This document shows positions 15,988 through 24,064 of a stretch of DNA of 64,000 bases, piece after piece. This stretch comes from Desulfuromusa sp. GTDB taxonomy: Bacteria > Desulfobacterota > Desulfuromonadia > Desulfuromonadales > Geopsychrobacteraceae. The DNA lies in the NCBI GenBank assembly GCA_016744675.1, contig JADGDX010000010.1, forward strand, positions 1 to 64,000. The letters are read 5' to 3'. Below the pieces are notes generated by a model. It was given only the letters and a program-made list of their open reading frames with translations. It was not told where the DNA came from and searched no databases. The translations under genes were made by a program, and so were the position numbers. Within the stretch, counting starts at the first letter, position 1. The number at the start of each line of letters is the position of its first letter.

Positions 15988-17187
15988 TTACAGTGACAAG
16001 TATTCGGCAACGAAATCGGCATCCTTATCGCCACGTCCCGACAAATTAATCAGAATAGCTTTGTCTGCTGAGAGTTCTTGCGCCAACTTCATGGCATAGG
16101 CAACAGCATGGGCGCTCTCTAAAGCTGGGATAATGCCTTCCAAGCGTGACAGCTTCATAAATGCATCAAGACACTCTTTGTCATCAATCGTTTTATATTG
16201 AACGCGCTCTATATCCTTCAAATAGCAATGTTGCGGACCAACACCGGGATAGTCTAGCCCAGAGGCAATCGAATACACCGGCAACGGCTGCCCCTCTTCA
16301 TCTTGTAGATTATAGCACTCGAATCCATGAAGGGCACCTTTGCTCCCCAACGTCAGAGTTGCAGCATGGTCCGCAGTGTCCAATCCTTTACCCGCGGGCT
16401 CAACACCAATCAATTGAACTTCTTCGTCACCAAGAAAAGCGGTAAACAAGCCGATAGCATTTGATCCTCCACCAACACACGCCATAGCATAATCAGGCAA
16501 ACGTCCCTCTTTCCCCTGAAATTGTTCGCGTGCTTCGGTTCCAACAATTGTTTGGAAATCGCGGACCATCCGCGGAAAAGGATGTGGTCCGACAACTGAA
16601 CCAATTGCATAGAAAAAATTAATCGGATCTTTGACATATTCTTCGAAGGCGCTGTCGACAGCATCCTTGAGTGTCTTGGTTCCACGCGTAACAGGAACCA
16701 ACTTACAACCAAGAATTTTCATTTTTGTGACATTGGGATGTTCTTTTTTTATATCAATTTCCCCCATATGGATCTCACACTCGATCCCCACCAACGCGCA
16801 AGCAGTAGCCAAAGCGACACCATGCTGACCCGCTCCAGTTTCTGCTAAAACTTTTGTTTTCCCCATATGTTTAGCCAGCAATGCCTCACCGAGACAATGA
16901 TTGATCTTATGCGCCCCCGTGTGATTCAAATCTTCCCGCTTGAGAAAAATCCGCGCGCCACCCTGAAGTTCAGTCAAACGCTTGGCAAAATAAATGGGGC
17001 TGGGCCGCCCGACATAATCGGTATATAAGCCCTGTAATTGAGCCTGAAATTCTTCCGTTTGCCTGACTTTATCATAGGAATCATTGATCTCATCCATGAT
17101 TGCTTTAAGCTCTGGCGGGATAACCTGACCACCATATTCACCAAAATAACCATTTTGGTCGGGCATTTCCAAGAATTGTGTTGCCAT
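15988..17187 (-). CDS. trpB: Tryptophan synthase beta chain (orphan copy)
   Basis: The PLP-dependent subunit that joins indole and serine to give tryptophan. The PLP lysine is Lys94 in HTGAHKINH, preceded by [17 protein letters not shown], the phosphate loop GGGSNAIG and the C-terminal NLSGRGDKD are intact, and 399 residues is normal. No trpA, trpC, trpD or trpE is nearby, so this is a stand-alone copy. The protein contains no tryptophan at all. AAAGGGAG lies 6 bases before the ATG. The upstream region has a strong promoter and a TrpR-like dyad (see separate entries). A second trpB may exist in a full trp operon elsewhere. Confidence 0.93.
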   Translation of the reverse strand: MATQFLEMPDQNGYFGEYGGQVIPPELKAIMDEINDSYDKVRQTEEFQAQLQGLYTDYVGRPSPIYFAKRLTELQGGARIFLKREDLNHTGAHKINHCLGEALLAKHMGKTKVLAETGAGQHGVALATACALVGIECEIHMGEIDIKKEHPNVTKMKILGCKLVPVTRGTKTLKDAVDSAFEEYVKDPINFFYAIGSVVGPHPFPRMVRDFQTIVGTEAREQFQGKEGRLPDYAMACVGGGSNAIGLFTAFLGDEEVQLIGVEPAGKGLDTADHAATLTLGSKGALHGFECYNLQDEEGQPLPVYSIASGLDYPGVGPQHCYLKDIERVQYKTIDDKECLDAFMKLSRLEGIIPALESAHAVAYAMKLAQELSADKAILINLSGRGDKDADFVAEYLSL

Positions 17188-17245
17188 TTTTTCTCCCTTT
17201 CGACATTGACATTATATAAAAGTTGCAGACCTACAAAACCACACT

Positions 17246-17263
17246 GTACTAGTACGCTGATAC
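17246..17263 (-). promoter_or_regulatory. TrpR-operator-like dyad at trpB
   Basis: On the plus strand the site reads GTACTAGTACGCTGATAC. It agrees at 13 of 18 positions with the E. coli trp operator form GTACTAGTTAACTAGTAC, and the dyad extends one more pair outward to TGTA...TACA. It directly abuts the -10 box of the trpB promoter, so a bound repressor would cover the start site. I saw no trpR gene in the window. Confidence 0.4.
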
Positions 17264-17291
17264 ATTAAAGGCAAGTGAGAAGATGTGTCAA
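17264..17291 (-). promoter_or_regulatory. Sigma-70 promoter of trpB
   Basis: On the minus strand a perfect TTGACA (17286-17291), a 16-base spacer and TTTAAT (17264-17269, five of six) lie about 76 bases upstream of the trpB start. Confidence 0.6.
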
Positions 17292-17306
17292 GAATATCTA
17301 GTAAAT

Positions 17307-17342
17307 AAAAAAATCCGCAGCCGATAGACTTATCAGCTGCGG
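17307..17342 (-). terminator. Terminator of the glutamine synthetase operon
   Basis: CCGCAGC pairs with GCTGCGG, extended by GATA/TATC around a GACT loop. On the minus strand it is followed by seven T. It lies 33 bases past the stop codon at 17376 and closes the cluster that starts with the aminotransferase or GntR gene. Confidence 0.9.
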
Positions 17343-17375
17343 AAGATTTCTCCCTTAGATCAATAAACTCTTGTC

Positions 17376-18692
17376 TTAAATACTCATATATTTCTGATGC
17401 TCAAAATCAGTGATGGTCGTTCGATATTCATCCCATTCTGCGATTTTTAAGTTGAGATAATTATTGAACAATTCGACACCCAGAGTTTCCGGCATGAAGC
17501 TGCTCTTTTCTGCTTCCATTAAAGCGGGATAAAAGTCGCGTGGCAAGAAGCGTTCATCCAAGACCTTGACTTGCGTTTCTTTTTTGTAGGTACTCCCCAT
17601 ATCTGGTTGACCGGCATCAGCCTTAGTTTCGATCCCATCAAGACCAGCAAAAATCAGGGTCGCAAATTGGAGATAAACATTGCCAGTCGCATCGGGACAT
17701 CTCAGTTCCATCCGCGTTGCGTTCGTTGATAGAGCGTGTGGAATACGCACCATAGAACTACGATTTTGCAGTCCCCAACCCCGCACGATTGGTGCTTCTT
17801 TGCCCAAAACATAGGCTTTATAAGAATTGACAGTTGATGCCAAAACAATCGACATTTCTCGAGCATGAGTTGTTACACCACCGATAAAATACATCAGCAT
17901 ATCACTCAAGCCATGTTCACAGTTTTCATCGTAACAAAGGCTGTTGCCTTCAAGGTCAGAAAATGAGGTATGAATATGAAAGGCATTCCGATTGAAACCG
18001 GTAAATGGTTTCGACATAAATGAAGCATGTAAATTGTACTGTGCCGCCACTTCTTTTGCGACAAATTGAAATAGTATTGTCCGGTCAGCAATAGTCAGTG
18101 GATCACCCGGCTCAAGATTTATTTCGTGTTGCGAGGAGGTCACCTCATGATGAGTTTTTTCATACTGTACGCCACACGTTTCAAGCACATTGACAATTTC
18201 CTGACGGACAACATCCCCGACATCGGTCGGCGATGACCCAAAGTAATCAAGTTTATCAGTATGAATAGCCCCATTCATTTCGTCGCCATTAAACAAAAAG
18301 AATTCATGCTCCGGCCCCATCAAAAACTTTATTTTATTATCCGTAGCCGCCTTTTCAACTGCACGCTCCAGCGCATAGCGAGGGTCAACCGAGGTGCGTG
18401 AACCATCCTGATTAAACAGCTGACCAACAAAAAAACCGATCTTGCGGTCACCAAAATCAACCAGACGAAAACTCTCAATAACCGGCTTCAACACCCGATC
18501 ACTGTTGTCAACTGTTGCTATTCCTGCAATTGAACTACCATCTATACCAACACCATTTTTCATGATGTTTTCAATCTCATTCGGGTTGACCGAAAGGTTC
18601 TTCAACCGACCGTTCAGATCGGCAAAAAACAGCTTAGTATTGTAGGCTTGTTTTAGTTGTTCCTTAATTGCGGGAAGCGACGTGTTACGCAT
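17376..18692 (-). CDS. glnA: Glutamine synthetase, type I (438 residues)
   Basis: ATP-dependent amidation of glutamate (or a glutamate analogue). The GS-I motifs are intact: GVGIDGSSIAG (Asp50 loop), GPEHEFFLF and HHEVTSSQHEINL for metal binding, FHIHTSF (active-site histidine), NSYKAYVLGKEAP (flap glutamate), NRSSMVRIP and MELRCPDATGN. The C-terminal EWDEYRTTITDFEHQKYM is typical of the short GS-I group. No NLYDLP-type adenylylation site is present. GGAGAAAAACA precedes the ATG. It is the last gene of a cluster with a second glutamine synthetase and a KamA-type aminomutase, so beta-glutamate as an alternative substrate is worth considering (inference). Confidence 0.9.
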   Translation of the reverse strand: MRNTSLPAIKEQLKQAYNTKLFFADLNGRLKNLSVNPNEIENIMKNGVGIDGSSIAGIATVDNSDRVLKPVIESFRLVDFGDRKIGFFVGQLFNQDGSRTSVDPRYALERAVEKAATDNKIKFLMGPEHEFFLFNGDEMNGAIHTDKLDYFGSSPTDVGDVVRQEIVNVLETCGVQYEKTHHEVTSSQHEINLEPGDPLTIADRTILFQFVAKEVAAQYNLHASFMSKPFTGFNRNAFHIHTSFSDLEGNSLCYDENCEHGLSDMLMYFIGGVTTHAREMSIVLASTVNSYKAYVLGKEAPIVRGWGLQNRSSMVRIPHALSTNATRMELRCPDATGNVYLQFATLIFAGLDGIETKADAGQPDMGSTYKKETQVKVLDERFLPRDFYPALMEAEKSSFMPETLGVELFNNYLNLKIAEWDEYRTTITDFEHQKYMSI

Positions 18693-18723
18693 TGTTTTTC
18701 TCCATATTTGAGTATTGAATATA

Positions 18724-18751
18724 CATGGAAACCCGGAACGGGGTTTCCATG
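18724..18751. other. Intergenic hairpin between the two glutamine synthetase genes
   Basis: A perfect 11-bp stem (CATGGAAACCC with GGGTTTCCATG) and a 6-base loop, without a T run on either strand. It is probably an RNA processing or stabilising element rather than a terminator. A similar hairpin sits before the upstream gene. Confidence 0.6.
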
Positions 18752-18764
18752 CGCTAACATTGTC

Positions 18765-20186
18765 CTATAGATTAAAATAAAGGTTCATCTCATACGGCGT
18801 TGGCCGTTCATTGACCGCAACCACCTCTTTCATTTTTTCTTCGATCAAACCATCGATTAACATTTTGCTAAACACACCACCTTCTAACAAGTAGTCGTGA
18901 TCTTTTTTCAATTCTTGCAACGCCTCTTCCAAGGTCGCCGGAATGGCCGGAAGGGCATTACGCTTTTCCTCCGACCAAGCAAAAATATTTTCATCAAAAG
19001 GACCATTATTATTTGCAGTCGGATCAATCTTCTTTTTAACCCCATCAATACCGGCCATAATAAGAGCACTAGTTGCCAGGTAGGGGTTACAGGTTGCATC
19101 ACCAGTACGAAATTCGAAACGTTTGTTCTCTTCGGTGGTTGCATATTTTGGGATACGGATAGCAGCACTGCGATTGGCCAGTCCGAAGATCAGTTTGACT
19201 GGGGCTTCAAATCCAGGCAACAGACGTTTGTAAGAGTTGGTACTCGGGTTTGTCAAAGCAACCAGCGATTTCCCATGGTAGAGAATTCCACCAATAAAAT
19301 GGAGAGCAACCTCTGAAAGATCAGCATATCCCCCTTTTTCATAAAGAATATTCTTGCCATTCTTCTTCAACAACATATGAAAATGCATGCCATTTCCCGC
19401 TTCATCATACATCGGCTTTGGCATCAAGGTGGCCGCTAGACCATGCTTAAGCGCGATCTGCTGGATCGCACTTTTTATATACATGATATTATCGGCAATC
19501 TCAGGAAACGGTGCTAGTTCGGTCTCGATCTCCTGTTGTGAGCTGATACCGACTTCGTGGTGGTGATAACGGATGGGGCAAATATTCTCTTCAATATAAT
19601 CAGAAATTTCCTCTCGCACGTGGGCGTTACGATCATAAGGACGATCGAGATGATAGCCTTTACGATGAGTCAGAGCAGTGGCGTCGGAATCTTCATAATC
19701 AAACGGCAGTGCTTCCTTATTTTCCATAGTTGAAAAGCGGTAGCCTGATTTATGTCTTGTGTTGTAATAGACCGCTTCACTGAGCAAGTTGAATTCAAAT
19801 TCCGGAATCCACAGCATCTCATCGGCAATCCCCGAGGCCTTAAGGTAATCAAAAGACCGCTGCGCCACACTGCGTGGATCTTTTTTGTATCCTGCGGGCG
19901 AATCGGCCTCGCGGATTGAACAGATGATCTGTACGGTGGGATTAGGGTTAAAGGTATCGTAACGGGCAGTGGAGAGATCGGGCATTAAAATCAGATCTCC
20001 CGATTCAACATTTCTCATTCCGGGGATGCTGGATCCATCAAAAGGGATGCCATGCGACATAACATATTCAATCCGTCGCGCTGGAAAATTGATGTGGTAC
20101 CAACGTCCGACAAGATCGACATACTTCAGGTCAATATTTTTGACCTTTTTTTCCTCAATGAGTTCCTGTAAACTTAGCAAGTTCAT
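18765..20186 (-). CDS. Glutamine synthetase family protein, type I (473 residues)
   Basis: A second GS-I paralogue with complete active-site motifs: IPFDGSSIPG, IPEFEFNLL, HHHEVGISSQQEIE, GMHFHMLL, TNSYKRLLPGFEAP, NRSAAIRIP and RFEFRTGDATCNPYL. Its C-terminal half keeps LLEGGVFS and RPTPYEMNLYF, as in classical enterobacterial-type GS. The usual NLYDLP adenylylation tyrosine is replaced (the region reads AWSEEKRNALP), so GlnE control is unlikely. AGGGAGAAG precedes the ATG. Catalysis looks possible; whether the substrate is L-glutamate or a relative such as beta-glutamate cannot be read from sequence. Confidence 0.87.
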   Translation of the reverse strand: MNLLSLQELIEEKKVKNIDLKYVDLVGRWYHINFPARRIEYVMSHGIPFDGSSIPGMRNVESGDLILMPDLSTARYDTFNPNPTVQIICSIREADSPAGYKKDPRSVAQRSFDYLKASGIADEMLWIPEFEFNLLSEAVYYNTRHKSGYRFSTMENKEALPFDYEDSDATALTHRKGYHLDRPYDRNAHVREEISDYIEENICPIRYHHHEVGISSQQEIETELAPFPEIADNIMYIKSAIQQIALKHGLAATLMPKPMYDEAGNGMHFHMLLKKNGKNILYEKGGYADLSEVALHFIGGILYHGKSLVALTNPSTNSYKRLLPGFEAPVKLIFGLANRSAAIRIPKYATTEENKRFEFRTGDATCNPYLATSALIMAGIDGVKKKIDPTANNNGPFDENIFAWSEEKRNALPAIPATLEEALQELKKDHDYLLEGGVFSKMLIDGLIEEKMKEVVAVNERPTPYEMNLYFNL

Positions 20187-20220
20187 GTGTGCTTCTCCCT
20201 GACGAGATGTACTGTGTAAC

Positions 20221-20248
20221 GATGGAGGCTGTTCCCGCAGCCTCCATC
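20221..20248. other. Intergenic hairpin before the second glutamine synthetase gene
   Basis: A perfect 11-bp stem (GATGGAGGCTG with CAGCCTCCATC) around a 6-base loop, with no T run. It has the same geometry as the hairpin at 18724 but a different sequence. Confidence 0.6.
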
Positions 20249-20265
20249 ATTTATTTAAAGTGATT

Positions 20266-21342
20266 TTATTCAGGCATATTTGGAATTTTTGTCGTCTGCC
20301 CCAAGTGATTTTTCAGTGTATATTCCTTATCATTCTTATCCATAATATAGTAATCGGGCATCAGTGGAATCTTACCGATATTGGTGGCGAGAACATACAT
20401 CGGCTGCGCCAAACCGGTGGTATGTCCACGCAGCGCATCACGAATCAATTCAGCACCCTTCTCAACTGGAGTCCGGAAATGATCGATTCCCGGAGCAGGT
20501 TCACAGTAGAAAACGTAATAGGGACGGATTCTGATTCGGAGCAACTTTTGGTGTAACTCTCGGAACACCGGAACGGTATCATTGATCCCCTTTAGAAGAA
20601 CCGCCTGGTTTCCAACATTGATGCCACAACTCATCAGTTCATAAACCGCCTTTGCGGTTTCTTCGGTGATCTCATTGGGGTGATTACACTGGGTATTAAT
20701 CCATACCGGAACCCGATGAAAGCCACCGATAGCTTTTTTTAGCCCTTCAGTAATTCTCTGGGGAAGAACAATCGGTAAACGTGAGCCAATACGAATCATC
20801 TGAACATGTGGAATCTCACGAATTTTACCAATTAAGTAGGCTAATTTAGCATCGGATAACAGCAGCGGATCACCACCAGTAATCAGGACATCCCGGACTT
20901 CTGGATGTTCTGCAATCCAAGTCAACCCCTCTTCTACATCGAAACGCAGTTGGAGGTCCTGATCGACAACGAGTTCTTTACGAAAACAATGGCGGCAATA
21001 AATGCCACAGGTTTCAATAACGGTGAAAGCAATCCGGTCTTTGTATTGGCGAGCAATACTATCGGGGCGGACCTCTTCAGTCGCCCGATTCTCCTTCCAC
21101 ACCAAATAATTATCCATCCCGAATTCATTGACCTTTTCTTTCATTGACGGGAGGACCTGCATCCGGATTGGACAATGTGGATCATCTTTGTCCATCAATG
21201 AGGCAAAGTAAGGTGTTGTCCCCCACTTTGTTTTCAGAGTATTAATTGCTTCTCTTTCGTCGGCAGACACATTGATATATTTTTCAAGTTTTTCGAGGGT
21301 ATTCACCTCATTTTGCATCTGTTTAACCCATTCTTCAGCCAT
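20266..21342 (-). CDS. KamA family radical SAM amino acid 2,3-aminomutase
   Basis: A 358-residue member of the lysine/glutamate 2,3-aminomutase family, which uses SAM, a 4Fe-4S cluster and PLP to move an alpha-amino group to the beta carbon. CGIYCRHC gives the cluster cysteines (112, 116, 119), ITGGDPLL follows, and Lys324 in IGK aligns with the PLP lysine. The lysine 2,3-aminomutase aspartates that bind the substrate epsilon-amino group are not kept: the first is Glu281 (YCEP) and the second falls at Ala319, in a shortened loop. Lysine is therefore unlikely to be the substrate. I chose ATG 21342 because GGAGG lies 5 bases upstream; an ATG at 21354 overlaps that site. The adjacent GS genes suggest glutamate to beta-glutamate (inference). 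Confidence 0.85.
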   Translation of the reverse strand: MAEEWVKQMQNEVNTLEKLEKYINVSADEREAINTLKTKWGTTPYFASLMDKDDPHCPIRMQVLPSMKEKVNEFGMDNYLVWKENRATEEVRPDSIARQYKDRIAFTVIETCGIYCRHCFRKELVVDQDLQLRFDVEEGLTWIAEHPEVRDVLITGGDPLLLSDAKLAYLIGKIREIPHVQMIRIGSRLPIVLPQRITEGLKKAIGGFHRVPVWINTQCNHPNEITEETAKAVYELMSCGINVGNQAVLLKGINDTVPVFRELHQKLLRIRIRPYYVFYCEPAPGIDHFRTPVEKGAELIRDALRGHTTGLAQPMYVLATNIGKIPLMPDYYIMDKNDKEYTLKNHLGQTTKIPNMPE

Positions 21343-21404
21343 TTCATCCTCCATAATTTGGTTTTATCAGATCATAATATTGTTATTTAAGAAGAAACTT
21401 ACCA

Positions 21405-22052
21405 CTAATTACCCTCATAAATTGCTATTTTTGACCCGGTTTCCACGTAGTGTTGCCGAACCACCGTTTCAACCAGACTCCGATTTTGTGCTTTCACACT
21501 TTCGACGATCTCCCGATGCCGCCTACCAATTTCTGCAGGGCTATAGAGCTTTCCCCAATATTTAAAAAATAGAATATGTAACTTAAGACTGAGACGATCT
21601 GTATATTCCAGCAATTGGACATTATTACATTTACTGATTAGGAGGTCGTGAAATTCTCCACCTACGTCAACCACCATTTTGTGGTTATTTTTTTGCGCAT
21701 AAGTTTCCATTTGAGTTGTCAGATTTTCCAACTTATCGATTTCCTCAGAAGAAAAAAGACCACAAGTTTCCATAACGGCATAACCCTCAAGAACACCCCG
21801 CGTGGTATAACTATCAATAATCTCTTTGGCAGATAAAATAGGGATAAAATTCCCGACCTGAGGGCGATAGTCAACCAGCCCGTTCATGATCAACTCTTTC
21901 ATTGCCTCCCGGATTGGTGCTCGACTAATTCCCATTTTCTCAGCCAGCAAAGTTTCTTTTAACTGATCACCCGGATTTAATTCACCTTCCAATAAAAGTT
22001 GATACACATGATCAACAACCTGATCTTTGTAAGTTTTTTTAACAACAATCAT
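21405..22052 (-). CDS. GntR/FadR-type transcriptional regulator
   Basis: A 215-residue regulator with an N-terminal winged helix (residues 5-70, with LLAEKMGISRAPIREAMKEL as the recognition region) and a C-terminal FCD domain. The FCD metal-binding pattern is partly visible in GEFHDLLI, RRHREIVESV and RQHYVETG. It is 62 bases upstream of the aminomutase gene on the same strand, so it probably controls the aminomutase/glutamine synthetase genes and itself. The effector is likely an amino or carboxylic acid, as for the family. No clear operator dyad was found upstream. Confidence 0.88.
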   Translation of the reverse strand: MIVVKKTYKDQVVDHVYQLLLEGELNPGDQLKETLLAEKMGISRAPIREAMKELIMNGLVDYRPQVGNFIPILSAKEIIDSYTTRGVLEGYAVMETCGLFSSEEIDKLENLTTQMETYAQKNNHKMVVDVGGEFHDLLISKCNNVQLLEYTDRLSLKLHILFFKYWGKLYSPAEIGRRHREIVESVKAQNRSLVETVVRQHYVETGSKIAIYEGN

Positions 22053-22177
22053 AAAACTAGAGACCCTTTTTTTATTCGAGCATCATCACCACATATCAAT
22101 ATTTCTGAAACTATGGCAACCACTTGAACAACTACGCGAAAAACCTAAAACCGATTTTCGATCTTTCAAATAGCAAA

Positions 22178-23464
22178 CTATTTCAACCAATCACAGATTA
22201 GCTGGATGGCCTTAAGAACTTTTCCACAGTATTGACTTAGAAAATCATCGTCCAATAACTGCCCAGCTGGAATCTGTTCAGCTGCAGCTAACACTTTCGC
22301 ACCATCAAAATCAACAAACGCCAGCCGCAGGGTTAGCTCTTCTGCGGGGCGACCAAAGCAGCTTCCCGGTAAAACTGCCACACCGGTATCCCGTAGTAAA
22401 TGATGGCATAATTCTTCACTATTGTTGATCCCACGAGCAGACAATTGAGGCCGAAATGGATCGAAATCAGGGAACATATAGAAAGCTCCATCTGGACGCG
22501 AAGCAGGCACGCCTGCGCCGTCTAAACGTTTCCATATCCATTCGCTCAATGCTTTTAGTACCCTTCGAGACTGATAGAGATAACGTTCCAAATCGACCCC
22601 ACCCTGGAATGCCTTGACCGCAGCATATTGGATCGGGGCACTGGTTGCGGTGAACGTCTCGCTTGCAACCACCGCCATAGAATCTAAGAGCCATTTTAGC
22701 TCCGCTGGAAAAGCAAAGGTTCCCAGTCGCCATCCACCAGCACCAGCCCACTTACTGAGCCCACTAGCAATAATAGTTCCCTCTGGATAGTAGCGAGAAA
22801 TCGAATGGTGCGCTCCAGAAAAGTTTAGCTCACCATAAATTTCATCCGAGAGAAGAATGATATGGTATTTACGAGCCACTTCAGCAAGATCCTGTAACTG
22901 CTGGTCAGAATAAGTGCAACCTGTTGGATTATTGGGATAATTAAGAATGACAATTCTTGGCTTTGAAGGATCGCTCTGACAGTGTCGCTCTAATTCATCA
23001 GGGGTCAGCAACCATTTATTTTCTTCTATCGTTTGTAACCAGTGGACATGCCGACCAACAATGTGAGCCTGAGGTGCATATGAAACCCAACTAGGAGTCG
23101 GGATCACCAGATCACCATAATAAACCAGCTGTAAGATAAACATCAGTTCTTTTGACCCTGGACCGATAAGAATATTTTCTCCCAGAAACGCTAAATCCTG
23201 AGTCCGCCGATAGTAACTGGCAACCGCATCACGTAGTGCAGGAAGGCCACGAACCGGCAGGTAATCTTTTTGATGAGCGTTGTTTTGCAGCTCACGTACA
23301 ATCGAAACTGGAACCGGGAAAGGCGACTGCCCCAGACCCAATTTATAAATTTTGTGGCCATCAGCTAATAATTCATTACTTTTCTCATTAACCCCCAGTG
23401 TTGCTGATACAGGCAAACCGCGAACATCGAGGTTTAAGTGAACTTCATGTTGCCCTTTGACCAT
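22178..23464 (-). CDS. Class I/II aminotransferase
   Basis: A 428-residue fold-type I PLP enzyme. YPNNPTG, the DEIYGEL aspartate/tyrosine, SGLSKWAGAGGWRLG (PLP lysine and phosphate-binding arginine) and the C-terminal LRLAFV (substrate-carboxylate arginine) are all in place. It resembles the aspartate/aromatic or MocR-independent class I enzymes; the substrate is unclear. GGAG lies 7 bases before the ATG. It is upstream of the GntR gene on the same strand with a 125-base gap, so it may be part of the same regulon as the aminomutase and glutamine synthetases. Confidence 0.87.
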   Translation of the reverse strand: MVKGQHEVHLNLDVRGLPVSATLGVNEKSNELLADGHKIYKLGLGQSPFPVPVSIVRELQNNAHQKDYLPVRGLPALRDAVASYYRRTQDLAFLGENILIGPGSKELMFILQLVYYGDLVIPTPSWVSYAPQAHIVGRHVHWLQTIEENKWLLTPDELERHCQSDPSKPRIVILNYPNNPTGCTYSDQQLQDLAEVARKYHIILLSDEIYGELNFSGAHHSISRYYPEGTIIASGLSKWAGAGGWRLGTFAFPAELKWLLDSMAVVASETFTATSAPIQYAAVKAFQGGVDLERYLYQSRRVLKALSEWIWKRLDGAGVPASRPDGAFYMFPDFDPFRPQLSARGINNSEELCHHLLRDTGVAVLPGSCFGRPAEELTLRLAFVDFDGAKVLAAAEQIPAGQLLDDDFLSQYCGKVLKAIQLICDWLK

Positions 23465-24064
23465 TTTAAATCTCCATACCTTTCAAGATAGAAATATACT
23501 AACCGCTCCCCACCTGAGGCCGATAATCGGTCGGACCATGGACGATCAACAACCTTATTTCTATAGGCTTTTTTGATAATAGGCAGAAAAGTATCCACCC
23601 TCACGACTATCCAATGTCGACATTAGACATCGAAAAAAAAGAAGTCAAGTCAAAAAAGATGCTCGGAAAGTTTTTATCTGAAAGCCGGATAAAATATCTG
23701 TCTTCAATTCAGCGCTGCTTTGGCGTTCACCATTCCTTCTTAGCAGCGATCTTCTATCTCTATTTAGGGACGCTTAATACGGATAATTATATTGAGTTGG
23801 CTGAAAAAATCGATGACAGTCATCACGATTTTCCTTTAATGGAGCAGGATCCTACGCTAGGTCTGGCTTGCTGAACAGGTAACCGTGGGATGGTCCCAGC
23901 TCAATTCCTGCACTGCCTTCCACAGGGCAACAACCGAACACCCCTTCTAACCAAATTTTATAAGTGTTTATTCTTCAGTGCAAAAAAACTTCCCACGTGA
24001 GGTTCGATCTGAATCAATTTATTGATCGTGTTTCCACCATAGGAACTTCCTGCTCTCGTAAAAC
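23465..24064. other. 600-base region without a supported gene
   Basis: The region separates the aminotransferase start from the aat stop. An open frame at 23614-23874 (plus strand, 86 codons from ATG) has a hydrophobic middle segment (SFLAAIFYLYLG). It has no ribosome binding site and I recognise no family, so I do not call it a gene. A short palindrome CCGATAATCGG lies at 23520-23530. No tRNA or terminator was recognised. It may hold a gene remnant. Confidence 0.4.

Noticed and set aside
18897..19316. 139-codon frame on the plus strand
   Set aside because: It is antisense to the intact second glutamine synthetase gene and has no family resemblance or ribosome binding site.
21355..21404. Sigma-54 promoter for the aminomutase/glutamine synthetase genes
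   Set aside because: rpoN is in the window and glutamine synthetase genes are often sigma-54 dependent, but I found no GG-N10-GC pattern with suitable context here or before the GntR gene.
23614..23874. 86-codon frame as a gene
   Set aside because: No ribosome binding site and no recognisable family. It is mentioned only in the intergenic entry.
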